A stretch of 64,000 nt of DNA, from contig NC_058519.1 of assembly GCF_904849725.1 (NCBI RefSeq), positions 183,571,703 to 183,635,702 on the forward strand, given 5' to 3'. Source of the DNA: Hordeum vulgare subsp. vulgare (Eukaryota > Streptophyta > Magnoliopsida > Poales > Poaceae). A program made the position numbers and the translations under genes. The notes under the pieces were generated by a model. It saw nothing but the letters and a program-made list of their open reading frames with translations. It was not told where the DNA came from and made no database searches. Positions within the stretch are counted from its first letter, which is position 1. The number at the start of each line of letters is the position of its first letter. Of this stretch, positions 45,455-55,432 are shown piece after piece.

Positions 45455-46240
45455 CCCCAAGCGCCAGGTCATCTTTTGAAAGATGAGCCGGGTCTTGATT
45501 TGTAGAAAAAAACTTTTGACCTGGAACCCCCAAGGGCCGGGTTATCTTTTGAAAGATGAGCCGGGTCTTGATTGTAGAAAAAACATTCGACCTGTAACCC
45601 CCAACGGTCGGGTCATCTTTTGAAAGATGAGCCGAGTCTTGATTTGTAGAAAAAACTTTCAACCTGTAACCCCCAAGGGCCGGGTCATCTTTTGAAAGAT
45701 GAGCCGGGTCTTGATTGTAGAAAAAACTTTCGACCTGTAACCCCCAAGGGTCGGGTCTTGATTGTAGAAAAAAGTTTTGACCTGTAACCCCCAAGGGCCG
45801 GGTCATCTTTTGAAAGATGAGCCGGGTCTTGATTGTATAAAAAACCTTTCGACCTGTAACCCCCAAGGGTTGGGTCATCTTTTCAAAGATGAGCCGGATC
45901 TTGATTTGTAGAAAACACTTTTGACCTGTAACCCCCAAGGGTCGGGTCATCTTTTGAAAGATGAGCCGGGTCTTGATTTGTAGGAAAAACTTTCGACCTG
46001 TAACCCCCAAGGGTCGGGTCATCTTCTGAAAGATGAGCCGGGTCTTGATTGTAGAAAAAACTTTCGACCTGTAACCCCCAAGGGTCGGGTCTTGATTGTA
46101 AAAAAAACTTTCGACCTGTAACCCCCAAGGACTGGGTCATCTTTTGAAAGATGAACCGGGTCTTGATTTGTAGAAAAACTTTCGACCTGTAACCCCCAAG
46201 GGCCGGGTCATCTTTTGAAAGATGAGCCGGGTCTTGATGT
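45455..46240 (+). repeat. Tandem array of about 71-bp units in intron 5 of the antisense gene
   Basis: Twelve head-to-tail units are present. The typical unit has GGCCGGGTCATCTTTTGAAA, GATGAGCCGGGTCTTGATT, GTAGAAAAAACTTTCGACC and TGTAACCCCCAAG. Units 5 and 10 are short (about 47 bp), lacking the block with CATCTTTTGAAAGATG. The spacing of the short forms suggests a five-unit higher-order repeat. Each full unit has a 7-base inverted repeat, CATCTTT/AAAGATG. An ORF of 190 codons on the minus strand through the array is a by-product of the repeat. Confidence 0.9.
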
Positions 46241-46241
46241 G

Positions 46242-46265
46242 GTATAATTTTGTCTAAAATTATAC
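46242..46265. other. Perfect 10-bp inverted repeat after the tandem array
   Basis: GTATAATTTT, loop GTCT, AAAATTATAC: a perfect hairpin that directly closes the tandem array. The stem is A/T-rich, so weak as RNA, but a clear boundary mark. Confidence 0.75.
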
Positions 46266-47295
46266 ATTAGCCCCAAAGTGTCAGGGGTGTTGCTTGCAAT
46301 AATTCCGAGACTTGTCCCTTGATGATATGTTGACAGGAATCTCTGGCCCAAGCTGAGTCGACATTGGGCGACTCAAAGAAAAGTTTGGCCGACCAGCAAG
46401 ATGCGCGGGCTAAAGCAGAGGAAAAATACCAGCTGATCTTAGCTGATGTTGAAAAAGTTTGGCCGACCAGGCCGCCACGCAAAAGCGAGCAGAAATGGCT
46501 GAAACAAAGTTAGAAGCCGTGCAACAAGAGCTAGCCGGCTTAAAGAAACATATCTCCAACATGACACAGGCCATCTTTGGAAAGAAGGAAATCCTTGATT
46601 TTATACTTTGCAAGAGAAAAAATTAGTGTGAAAAAAGCACTGACCATTATCGTCCCTTATGCAGGCCCAAGAGCCGCCAACCGTCAGAACGACTGCATCT
46701 TGAGGCTAAAGGCGATTTACACATTGACTGAGCAGCTCTATACTGGGAGTGTGCTGACCGTGAAAGCAATGATGGGTGCCAAGGAACCAATCATATCAAT
46801 CAAAAAGATGCTTGGCTGCTTATCTACCATTCCGCCTCAGATAGGCGAGCTAACATGATTAGCCCCCCGGAAAGGGGTGCTGACTACGCTGAGTCGGTGT
46901 TTGGCGTATGCTCCAGAACTGAAACCCGAAGAAATTGCAGCCGGCTTCCCACAACTCAAGGACGACGAGTCAGAATTTACTCAAGATTATTATCACCGTG
47001 TCATCAGGGAATCGCGCTTGGCGGCGACTCAGCTAGCAGCAAGTTTGGACTTGTCAAAATACCAAGCTGCATATGACGAGAAGAACAAGAAATAAACCCT
47101 CCAACCTTTGTGACAACAAGCTTGACTCCTCGTCGGCCCAAAAACCCTTTTGATTTGGAGGTGGACCTCTCGGCATTCTTGAATGATGAAGACGAATTTG
47201 CCGCTCTATCCAAATGCAATTGGGTGCTGGGCGACTTACAACTTGAAGTCGGCCAGAGCTCAGGGCATGCTGACCCGGAGGCACCAGCAGAATAG

Positions 47296-48311
47296 ATCTT
47301 TACTGAATCGGCCATCCAAGACATGTAATAGGTTAGTGTAGAAAACAATTCCTTGCTGCGATATTGAAAAACCTTGTGTCGCCCTACGAGCGCCTTATGA
47401 TGCTTGACCCGCCATGTCAGTAGAGATGTTGACCATCAACCTGTTGGGCTGAAAACATACATCAAACCATCTCAGTGAGTAATGGATGATAATGAATAAT
47501 AACCGACTCAAGATGTTCTGGCAAATTATATGCAGAAGAGCCTGGTTCAAAAAGATCCGGCAAGTCGTAAGAAATTTGTGAAACCTCGTGGCCGTGCCAG
47601 GAAGGTGAAAAGTAAGAATTTCATTGGCTCGTTCAAGTCGCGACAGGATAGGACGAGTTAGATAAACTCAAGTGCTACCCGAAGGAGACTTTTTTGTGTA
47701 AGAAAGCTCAAGTATTTAGACCGGCTGATTAGGCACGAGTCAAGCTTCAGTGAAGCACGTTCAATGAACCAATGGTTTCTCTATTCTCCATGTGGGGCGC
47801 TAGCCGGTACCATGCATGTTTTAACCAAGGCGAGTTGAGGTTCCATAGAGCGGATTGACTCGCCAAGAGTTCATGGGTCCATATGGCAATTCGGCCAACA
47901 CACAGTCCAGTATAACCATTTGTAATGCAGTAATTTTTCGCTAGCCAAATGGGTAGTAAGGCTGATATCGGTGAGAGGAAGCCCCCAAGTGACCAATGAT
48001 TAGGGGAAAGACCGGTCATAGGATTGTAGAAGCGTATACGCTCTTACCACAAAACGACTTGGGAGCTAATAGCCCCCAAGTAAGCCGGCCTAATCCCCAG
48101 AATCATAGAAGGCGCCCATTTTTGAATCGTGCGCTTGTAGCGACTTGATCCTCTTTGGCTTATCGATACCCAGTGTTGTAATAAGTGCAGCATGGCGACT
48201 TATGCTCTTTGGTATGGATAGCGCCCATGCTTGGGCGACTTGTCGAAGAGCAATAAAGATCCATGCTTTCAATAAGATGAAGTGGCAGGAAAAACCCTGA
48301 ATTCGTGGGCA
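47296..48311. other. Spacer between the antisense gene and pol of H
   Basis: About 1 kb between the convergent ends of the antisense gene and the integrase frame. I see no ORF with a recognisable domain. It would hold the ends of both transcripts. Confidence 0.5.
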
Positions 48312-49686
48312 TCAACTTGATTGCTTTATATAAATGAAAGACTTACAATTTTCCAAAATATGAGAGAAGAAAAAACAGAGCCAATAAGGCCGCAAGTGGG
48401 CTATGTTCCACGGGCGAGTTGACTCAGGCTCTGTGGTTGGCCGATCAGGCCGAAGATCCACCAGATAGTATGACCCGTTGCGAAGCTTTTTGCTGATGAC
48501 GAACGGTCCTTCCCATGGTGGTGACAACTTATGCATGCCAGTGCGATCTTGGATCAAACGGAGCACTAAGTCGCCCTCCTGAAAAGCTTTGCTCTTGACC
48601 CGGCGGCTATGATAACGCCGCAAGTCCTGCTGATAAATAGCCAATCGGGAGGCAGCCAGATCGCGTGCTTCCTCCAAAGCATCCAAAGAATCCTGACGTG
48701 CCAACTCGTTGTCCTGTTCCACATAAGCAGCGACTCTGGGCGAGTCATGCTTAATGTCAATGGGAAGAACGGCTTCTGCCCCGTACACCAGGAAAAAAGG
48801 AGTAAAACACGTAGAATGGTTCGGGGTGGTCCGGATGCTCCATAATACTGAAGGCAACTCCTCAAGCCAACACCTCGGGGTGCTATCCACGGGAACCATA
48901 TGTCGAGACTTGATTCCTCACAGTGCTTCCTGATTCGACCGTTCCGCCTGCCCATTAGATTGTGGATGAGCGACCGCAGATACGTCAAGCCGGATGTGCT
49001 CACGGTGGCAAAACTCGTGCATCGCTCCTTGTGATAAATTGGTACCATTATCAGTGATAATACTGTGTGGGTATCCAAACTGGAAGATCAACTTTTTTCA
49101 AGAATTTGACGACCGTTTCTGCATCACAGTTGCCGATAGGTTCTTCTTCGACCCACTTGGTGAATTTATGAACCGCCACCAGCAGATGAGTTTTTTTGTT
49201 GGATGACATCTTAAAGGGGCCAACCATATCTAACCCCCAGACCGCGAAAGGCCATGTGATAGGGATCATCCTCAGTTCTTGAGCCGACACATGGGCCTGT
49301 CGGCCATAACGTTGACAACCATCACGTCGATGAACTATCTCTTTTGCGTCCGCATGAGCTGTCAACCAAAAGAATCCATGTCGGAACGCCTTTGAGACCA
49401 GGGAACGTGACCCAACATGATGCCCACAATCTCCGGCATGGATCTCATTCAGAATTACGCACCCTTCATCGGAAGAAACGCATCTTTGAAATATCCCAGA
49501 GGTACTTCGCTTATATAATTCGCCGTTGATGATGACCATGGACTTGCTCCGACGGACGATTTGGCGAGCCAACACCTCATACGAAGGCAACTCGCCTCGT
49601 GTAAGGTATGCCAAATAAGGAAGAGCCCAATCCGGCGTAACGCGGAGAACCGCCACCAGCTGGGACTTAGGATCTGGTATCACCAA
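48312..49686 (-). pseudogene. Integrase of H, broken
   Basis: Minus-strand frame 49686-49051: zinc-finger part HAGDCGHHVGSRSLVSK with the HHCC Cys pair written C-x2-R (DGCQRYG), then the core WGLDMVGPFKMSSNKKTHLL with the first Asp. A one-base frameshift near 49080 moves to another frame with the second Asp (ITDNGTNLSQG-like) and QSNGQAERSNQ with the Glu. A stop follows near 48915, and 48899-48312 is open: LPSVLWSIRTTPNHSTCFTP, FFLVYGAEAVLP and the C-terminal GDLVLRLIQDRTGMHKLSPP. No chromodomain, as expected of Tat. Inactive. Confidence 0.8.
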
Positions 49687-50479
49687 CTACTCTTCTGAGG
49701 GCAACCTCATGGAAGGATTATGCAAAACGTCCAGAAAATCATTAGGAGGAACCGGCTTACATTGCGAGCCGAGGCGTGAGAGGGCATCAGCTGCTTCGTT
49801 GAGTCGCCGGTCGATATGATCAACTTGGTAGCCATGGAAATGACCCGCCACATCATACACGGCCCTTCTGTAAGCCGCCATCAAGGGGTCCCGGGAATCC
49901 CATGTACCAGAAACTTGATGAGCCACCAGATCAAAATCGACAAGACACCTGACGCGCGTAAGGTTCATCTCCTTGGGGAGTCGCCATCCATGAAGCAAGG
50001 CTTCATACTCCGCAGCGTTGTTGGTGCACGGGAACATGAGTCGGAGAACATAACAGAACTTGTCTCCCTGGGGTGAAATCAACACCACGCCAGCCCCGAG
50101 CCTTCCAATTGCCTAGACCCATCAAAATAAATAGTCCAGTTCGTGAGGTCAGGCCTGTCTTCCGGAATCCGCAATTCGGTCCAATCATTGATGAACTCGA
50201 CCAATACCTGGGACTTCATGGCCGTGCAAGGTGTATACGGGACGTGGTGTGGCCCAAGGTCAGTCGCCCATTTGGCGATTCACCCTGTTGCTTCTCGGTT
50301 CTGGATGATGTCCCCAAGAGGGGCGGAGCTAACCACCGTGATAGGATGTTCTTGGAAATAGTGTTTGAGCTCCCGACTCGCCATAAGACCCCATAAACTA
50401 ACTTTTGCTAGTGCGGGTAACGTTGTTTGGAGAGGGTTAACACCTCGCTGATGAAATACACCGGGCGTTGCACCGGATA
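49687..50479 (-). pseudogene. RNase H region of H, with plant-type second RNase H
   Basis: The minus-strand frame 50088-49687 contains NNAAEYEALLHG and IDRRLNEAADALSRLGSQ. Just upstream is TIYFDGSRQLEGSGAGVVL with the first catalytic Asp. This is the archaeal/plant-type RNase H (aRNH) that Tat-lineage elements carry after their normal RNase H. The linking segment 50480-50100 has a frameshift. A TAG at 49687 (after RLPSEE) separates it from integrase in the same frame. Confidence 0.75.
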
Positions 50480-51565
50480 TTATTTTCCTTCTTCCTTCCG
50501 TTCGACAGCTACTGCCACGCTCACTGCCTTGGAGTTCGCCGCAATGTATAGAAGCGTAGGCTCCTTTTCAGTTGGGGCGGCCAAAACTAGCGGGTTAACC
50601 AGCTGCTGCTTCAGGGCTTCAAAAGCTTCATTGGCCTCGTCCGTCCAGACGAAACGGTCAGCTTTCTTAAGCAACTGATAAAGGGAAATAGCTTTCTCCC
50701 CCAGGCGGCTTATAAAGCGACTTAAAGCCGCGATGCGACCCGCCATGCGTTGAACTTGATTAATATTCACCTGTTTCCCGAGCGAAGTAATTGCTTCGAT
50801 TTTGTCCGGGTTGGCCTCAATGCCGCGTTCGGATACCAAGAAACCCAACAACTTTCCTGCGGGAACGCCAAAAACACATTTGGTGGGATTAAACTTCATC
50901 TGATACACCCGTAGATTGTCAAAAGTTTCCTTGGGATCCTCCAAGAGCGTCTCCTTCTTACGGGTTTTAACCACAATGTCATCAATGTAAGCGTGGACGT
51001 TGCGTACAATTTGGCCACGGAGACAGTTTTGGATGTAGCGCTGGTAAGTTGCCCCAGCGCTCTTGAGCCCGAACGGCATGGATACATGGCAAAAAGCCCC
51101 AAATGGGGTTATGAAAGTTGTCTTCTCCTGATCTTCCACAGCCATCTTGATTTGGTGATATCCGGAGTAGGCGTCCAAGAAACACAAATGCTCGCAGCCC
51201 GCCACCGAATCAATGATTTGATCAATGCGTGGAAGGGCGAAAGGATCCTTTGGACAAGCTCTATTGAGGTCGGTGTAGTTGATGCACATGCGGAAAGTGC
51301 CGTTCCTTCTTAGCACTAGGACCGGGTTAGCCAACCACTTAGGGTGGAAGACCTCCACGATGAATCCGGCGGCCAAAAGACGGGCGACTTCTTCCCCGAC
51401 TGCCTTGCGTTGCTCCTCATTGAACCTGCGAAGATATTGCTGAATCGGCTTTGTTTTAGGGTCAACATTAAGGTGGTGCTCAGCGAATTCTCTCGGTACA
51501 CCAGGCATGTCAGAAGGTTTCCATGCGAAGATGTCCCGATTCTCACGGATGAACTCGATGAGCAC
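50480..51565 (-). pseudogene. Reverse transcriptase (and start of RNase H) of H, nearly intact domain
   Basis: A 361-codon open frame on the minus strand: DIFAWKPSDMPGVP, YLRRFNEEQRKAVGEEVARL, then FRMCINYTDLNRACPKDPFA, FLDAYSGYHQI, MPFGLKSAGATYQR and the catalytic HAYIDDIVVK (Asp-Asp at about 50980-50988), followed by the thumb (GFLVSERGIEANPDKIEAI) and the first RNase H segment (LLYIAANSKAVSVAV). Tat elements have YIDD as here. The bounding stops are in-frame nonsense codons (TAG at 51566-51572, TAA near 50478). It is the best preserved enzyme domain in the window. Confidence 0.85.
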
Positions 51566-51568
51566 GAT

Positions 51569-52439
51569 TTCCTATTTGGGATCCAGACCCGCCCCGATAG
51601 TAAACTGCTTGGATGAGTCGCCAGGAACGAAGTCCACCATCTTAGTATCATCCGTCGGTTTGAACTTGAGGGGCGGCTCAGCATCTGTTGTTGGATTCTT
51701 GAGAGGCGACATATCTGCTGGATCAACCTTAGCTTGGTGATACTTGAGTTCTTCTGCACCACAGGCGATTTCTGCGTAAGCCGCATCTCCTTCCTCGCAC
51801 TCCTTTGCTATCCTCCTGTCACCATCGAGCGTGATGGGTCCCTTAGGGCCAGGCATCTTGAGTTTAAGGTAAACATAGTAGGGGCGAGCCATGAACCGGG
51901 CATAAGCCGGCCGCCCAAAAAACGCATGATAAGGGCTCTTTAGCTTGACCACCACAAATATAAGTGACTCGCTCCTGTGGTTGGATGCTGTACCAAAAGC
52001 CACAGTGAGTTTGACCCGCCCAATTGGGTATGCCGACTTACCTGGGACGATACCATGGAAAGCTGTGGTTGAAGGCTTTAGGTCTTTCTCTAATAGGTTC
52101 ATCCTTCGAAAGGTGTCAAAATATAATATGTTGATGCTGCTGCCACCATCCATAAGCACCTTTGATAGGGTATATCCTCCGACTTGGTGGGCCACGACCA
52201 ATGCTAAGTCGCCAGGGTTGTCCATTATGGGCGGGTCATCCTTCCTACTCCACGAGATAGTCTGCTCGGACCAGTGGAGGTTCCTCGGGAGTGCCGGCTC
52301 AGATACACTATATGTTCGGTGCTTCACCTTCTTCTCTTGCTTACAGGCACTGGTGGTGAACACATGGTATTGCCTGCTGCTTAATTGTTTGGGATTGCTG
52401 CAGAACCCGCCATGATCATCTTGCCCCTGCGGAGCCCCC
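51569..52439 (-). pseudogene. Protease region of H
   Basis: Minus-strand frame 52363-51572: the retropepsin active site KVLMDGGSSINILYFDTF is at about residues 67-85, with the D-G-G-S form usual in Tat elements, then FGTASNHRSESLIFVVV and the second half HAFFGRPAYARFMA. The region before it (NLHWSEQTISWSRKDDPP) is the standard linker from the gag zinc region. Stops in frame at 52439 (TAG) and 51572 (TAG). It would cut the polyprotein. Confidence 0.8.
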
Positions 52440-54755
52440 TATGGGGGTGGCTGCTGCAACACTCCGGGCGGGTTATACCGCTGCTGGTTATGCACCGGGT
52501 ACTGGCCACTGCTTGGTTGCGAGCCGCCCTGGGCCCCTGGTTCGGGAAAGCCACCGAACGGGTTCTGGCGTTGATTAGGTGCACTGAACTGTTCCTTCCG
52601 TTGGCCCTGGTCACCGGTTTGACCCTTCTTGATTGCCTCTACCCCAAATTCCTGCATCACGTAACAGTCTTCCCAAGAGTGAGTCGCCGGTCCATCTGCC
52701 ATGGCATGGTGTGGGCAGGGGCCCTTAAGTATCTCATTATAGTTGCGCGGCTTCTTGCCACTCTAACCCTCTTCTTCTGGCGCTGGTTGCCATTATTAGC
52801 ACCCTTATTGGCGACAAAGTCCGTGGGCCCTTCATGCTGCCTTCTTTGGCTGTTCCCGCCATAATTATGGTGGGCGCGTCCCTGAAACCGGGGGTGATTT
52901 TTGGATGACTCGCCTTTCCTCGGCGAGTTGACTTTGCTGCCGTCCTCTATGGGATCTTTAGTATCGTCCGCCTCGGCATGCCGAGTGAGGGTGTCCATGA
53001 ATTTTCCCATATCCTTGACCTTGCGCTTGAGTCGCCCCAGCTTCTGCACCAAGGGCTCATAGTGGTAGTTTTGCTCCAAGATTAACACAGCCTGAGCCGC
53101 CGTGATGCCATGTGACGAGTGGATGATTTCTGCAACCCGGCGCGTCCAATGGTGGGCCAACACATCGGGGCGCTGAACGCAGTGCTGTAAGTCGACTATC
53201 GTCATCGGGCGTTTGCAAGTTCCCCGGAAGTTTTTGACGAAACGTTCTTTCAGTACATCCCATGTCTGGATGGAGTTGGGTGGCAGGTTCTTCAACCAAG
53301 TGCGCGTCGTCCCTTCGAGCATCATTGTAAAGTATCTGGCACAGACCGCTTCACTTATATCGAGCATGTCCATTGCGATTTCATAACTCTCAACCCATGA
53401 CACCGGCTCAAGGTCCGGGGTGTAATTGGGCACCTTCCTTGGTCCTTTAAAATCTTTCGGCATCCGCTCATTGCGAAGGGCGGGGGCCAAGCATGGCACC
53501 CCTACTTGCCTGCCGCCTCCGATAAGCGGCCCTGGGCTGGTTTGAATGTCCTGGTGGTCCCGGCCAGGCGGGTCCCGATGGTCAGGCGGATTAACCTGAG
53601 GTAGGTGTCACGGTCCATTGGTTATGGCGGGTTGGTCCTCTGGCCGACTTCTGGTGTGGCTCGCGTGGCGGGTGAAGTGCAGCCGATCGAGGCTGTGCGA
53701 GAATTGCGCGTTTTGAACCACCGCCGTCTTCAACATCTCAATGACGTTTCTTGCTTCTATTTCAGCCGGAGTGTTGCCATAAATCGGAAGAGATTCTAAG
53801 TGGCGAGTTGCGGCGAGCACGTTGTCCACGGGGTTGGAAAAGTGGCCCTGAGGCGTCTGGAAACGGGGAACGCAATCAACTGCTGGCTGAAGCGGCGGAT
53901 TTGGTGGCTGAGCCGACCCTCCTCCTGGAACGGTTCCTGCCCTAGGGGTGAGCGGAGTGTCGAAGAGGCGGGTAGGGTTCAAATCAGGGGGTAAACGTAC
54001 CTGGTGGCTACTCTGATGAACGGCGTCGGACGCGCGCTGATGCCTGTCGAGTTGCCAGTTTTTGGTGTTCAAGCGGGTTGTCTCGGCGGTGATCTGAGCT
54101 TGCCGGGTCTCAATCCTGGCGGCTTCTCCCTCAGCATCTCGCTGGGCCTTCGCCATCTCATCTCGTAGCTTTTCCAACTTTGCATTTATCGTGCCCTGGT
54201 TTCCGCCATTACAGGGGTCGGCATGATCCTTGTTATATCTGCCGATAAGTCCACCAAGATCGCAGCTGGGCTCTTGGATGTTTCGCCAGCCCCGTCGTTG
54301 CCTGCACGGTTTTGCTGGGATTGAGTCGCCCCAGCCATGTATACCGCGATTTGACGGCGGGTCCGGTCGAGGACCTCGGGATCCATTGCTAGCGACAGAT
54401 CTCCGAGGCAGCCCCCGTGAAGAGACTGAATTGAATCTGTGTCACCCATGGATGACTCGTCGTCCGTGTTGACCGGCGTAGTCTCCCGAGTCGCCGATCG
54501 CTCTGGTTCATCAGAGCCCTGCGTGAAGCCAACGAAGACTGGGCGTGTCAGGTTTGGTATCACAACGGGACGGATATACCTAGCCAGCTCGATGATGTCG
54601 GTGGAGGTGTCTGGCTCAGGCGCGGGTGCTCCGACCATGCCGATGAATATGTTGACTTTGTCGAAGGGAACTGTGTAGCCGGATTCGATTGAATCGGCCT
54701 CGGGCCCCCACAGCGAGTTGTCGATGTAGTACCTTCCGCGGCGGCTCCGAGTCAT
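52440..54755 (-). pseudogene. gag of H with a frameshift and nonsense codons
   Basis: The start ATG at 54755 (MTRSRRGRYYIDNS) opens a polar N-terminal part to 54186. A one-base loss there shifts the frame to 54177-53608 (helical KLRDEMAKAQRDAEGEAARI, then Pro-rich). A TGA at 53608 is in the same frame as the capsid part 53499-52657 (SWVESYEIAMDMLDISEAVC, WLKNLPPNSIQTWDVLKERF, HHWTRRVAEIIHSS). A shift near 52720 precedes the zinc-knuckle-like HHAMADGPATHSWEDCYVM (52702-52439). The region is recognisable throughout, and each defect is small. Confidence 0.75.
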
Positions 54756-54860
54756 GAGCCCAGCCGCGTAGCTCCCTGACCCTGCACTGCGAGTTGTCGA
54801 TGTAGTACCTTCCGCGACGGCTCCGAGTCATGAGCCCAGCCGTGTAGCTCCCTGACCCTG
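54713..54860 (-). repeat. 76-bp tandem duplication over the gag start of H
   Basis: Units begin at 54713 and 54789; both contain GCGAGTTGTCGATGTAGTAC and the start-codon context GAGTCATGAG. The duplication creates a second ATG at 54831-54829 upstream of the true start at 54755. Because 76 is not a multiple of three, that upstream frame (MTRSRRGRYYIDNSQCRVRE) does not join gag. Confidence 0.8.
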
Positions 54861-54900
54861 GTAGGGCTCCCTTTGAGAACTCAACTCCACCGTGCGTAGG

Positions 54901-54919
54901 CCCCACGGTGGGCGCCAAC
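54901..54919 (-). other. Primer binding site of H
   Basis: On the minus strand TTGGCGCCCACCGTGGGG directly follows the 5' LTR. The first TGGCGCC fits several tRNAs (Asp-like); I cannot assign the tRNA. Confidence 0.6.
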
Positions 54920-55427
54920 TGTCGCGGTTTTGTCACGGCAGATGTCCTCGTGAAAGGACTTAGTGGTGGAGCCATCGCAACTTGGTGGCGACTCAAAGGG
55001 GTTGAATGGGAGCGAGACGCAGATTTACCCAGGTTCGGCCCCTCGTGAGGAGGTAAAAGCCTACGTCCTGCTTTGTGTTGTATTGATGATATTTCGATTA
55101 CAAGGAGGGCGTAACTCGCCTGACCTAGCTCTCAACGATTTCTCACCTTTTTTATCCTTCCCTGGGACTCGCCTTTATATACAGGTCGAGCCCTTAGGGT
55201 TTACCAGAGTCCTTGCCATCATACAAGTCATGATTCTTTCTGTCTCTAAGTCACTGTGCTTTCCAAGACTAGAGAACTCCCCGATGATCGATTCTCCACG
55301 AGGATCTTGAACCGCCATCCAGCTCCAGGGCCTATTGGGCCAAAGCTTGAATAGCCAAAGGATGAGTCACCCGCTTGGTGACCCGGCCCAGCTAGGGCGG
55401 GTCACACAACAGATAATATCCCCAACA
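54920..55427 (-). repeat. 5' LTR of H
   Basis: Minus strand TGTTGGGGATATTATCTG ... AACCGCGACA, 508 bp, ACACC on its outer side. TATA box TGTATATAAAGGCG near 55165-55180. Confidence 0.85.
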
Positions 55428-55432
55428 ACACC

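Larger units (their letters stand above)
43332..47295 (+). pseudogene. Spliced antisense extra gene of H (putative gypsy-type transposon domain plus coiled coil), lightly broken
   Basis: ATG at 43332. Exon 1 (to 44216) has GLGEEIPNPKEGDIVVFAEH, FLRDAMAFMNVRLQDLGPNS, FCEAYLRMEPSVPLFWYFF and HPKGWGESWFYCQE, which I recognise as the family called 'putative gypsy type transposon' (Pfam Transposase_28-like). Introns with GT...AG at 44217-44295, 44449-44523, 44776-44858, 44924-44999 and 45424-46336 each keep the frame. The exons between them are polar and basic/acidic (RPPPKRKTKGKSKAA; DDGVEVISISSDSPSPPPKP). Exon 6 (46337-46590) is a coiled coil (ESLAQAESTLGDSKKSLADQ). The last part (46665-47295) has LKPEEIAAGFPQLKDDE. 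Defects are TAA at 45376, a frameshift near 46455, a lost donor near 46590, TGA at 46856 and a shift near 47090. It is antisense to pol. Function unknown. Confidence 0.6.
41793..55427 (-). mobile_element. Element H: full-length Tat-type Gypsy, minus strand
   Basis: LTRs at 54920-55427 (5', 508 bp) and 41793-42284 (3', 492 bp), ends TGTTGGGG...CGACA on the minus strand. Target duplication ACACC at 41788-41792 and 55428-55432, a perfect match. On the minus strand the order is primer site, gag, protease, reverse transcriptase, RNase H, a second plant-type RNase H and integrase, then 6 kb containing an antisense (plus-strand) gene and a tandem-repeat array before the 3' LTR. A long 3' part with an antisense extra ORF and a satellite-like repeat is known for the Tat lineage (Ogre, Retand, RIRE2-like elements). 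Confidence 0.85.

Noticed and set aside
45450..46140. Minus-strand ORFs of 190 and 85 codons through the tandem array
   Set aside because: The repeating peptide only mirrors the 71-bp DNA repeat. Short units change the frame, and no start or domain supports a protein.
45455..46240. Regular repeats suggestive of a CRISPR array
   Set aside because: The units are contiguous with no unique spacers, and the genome is a plant. It is a tandem repeat inside a retrotransposon.
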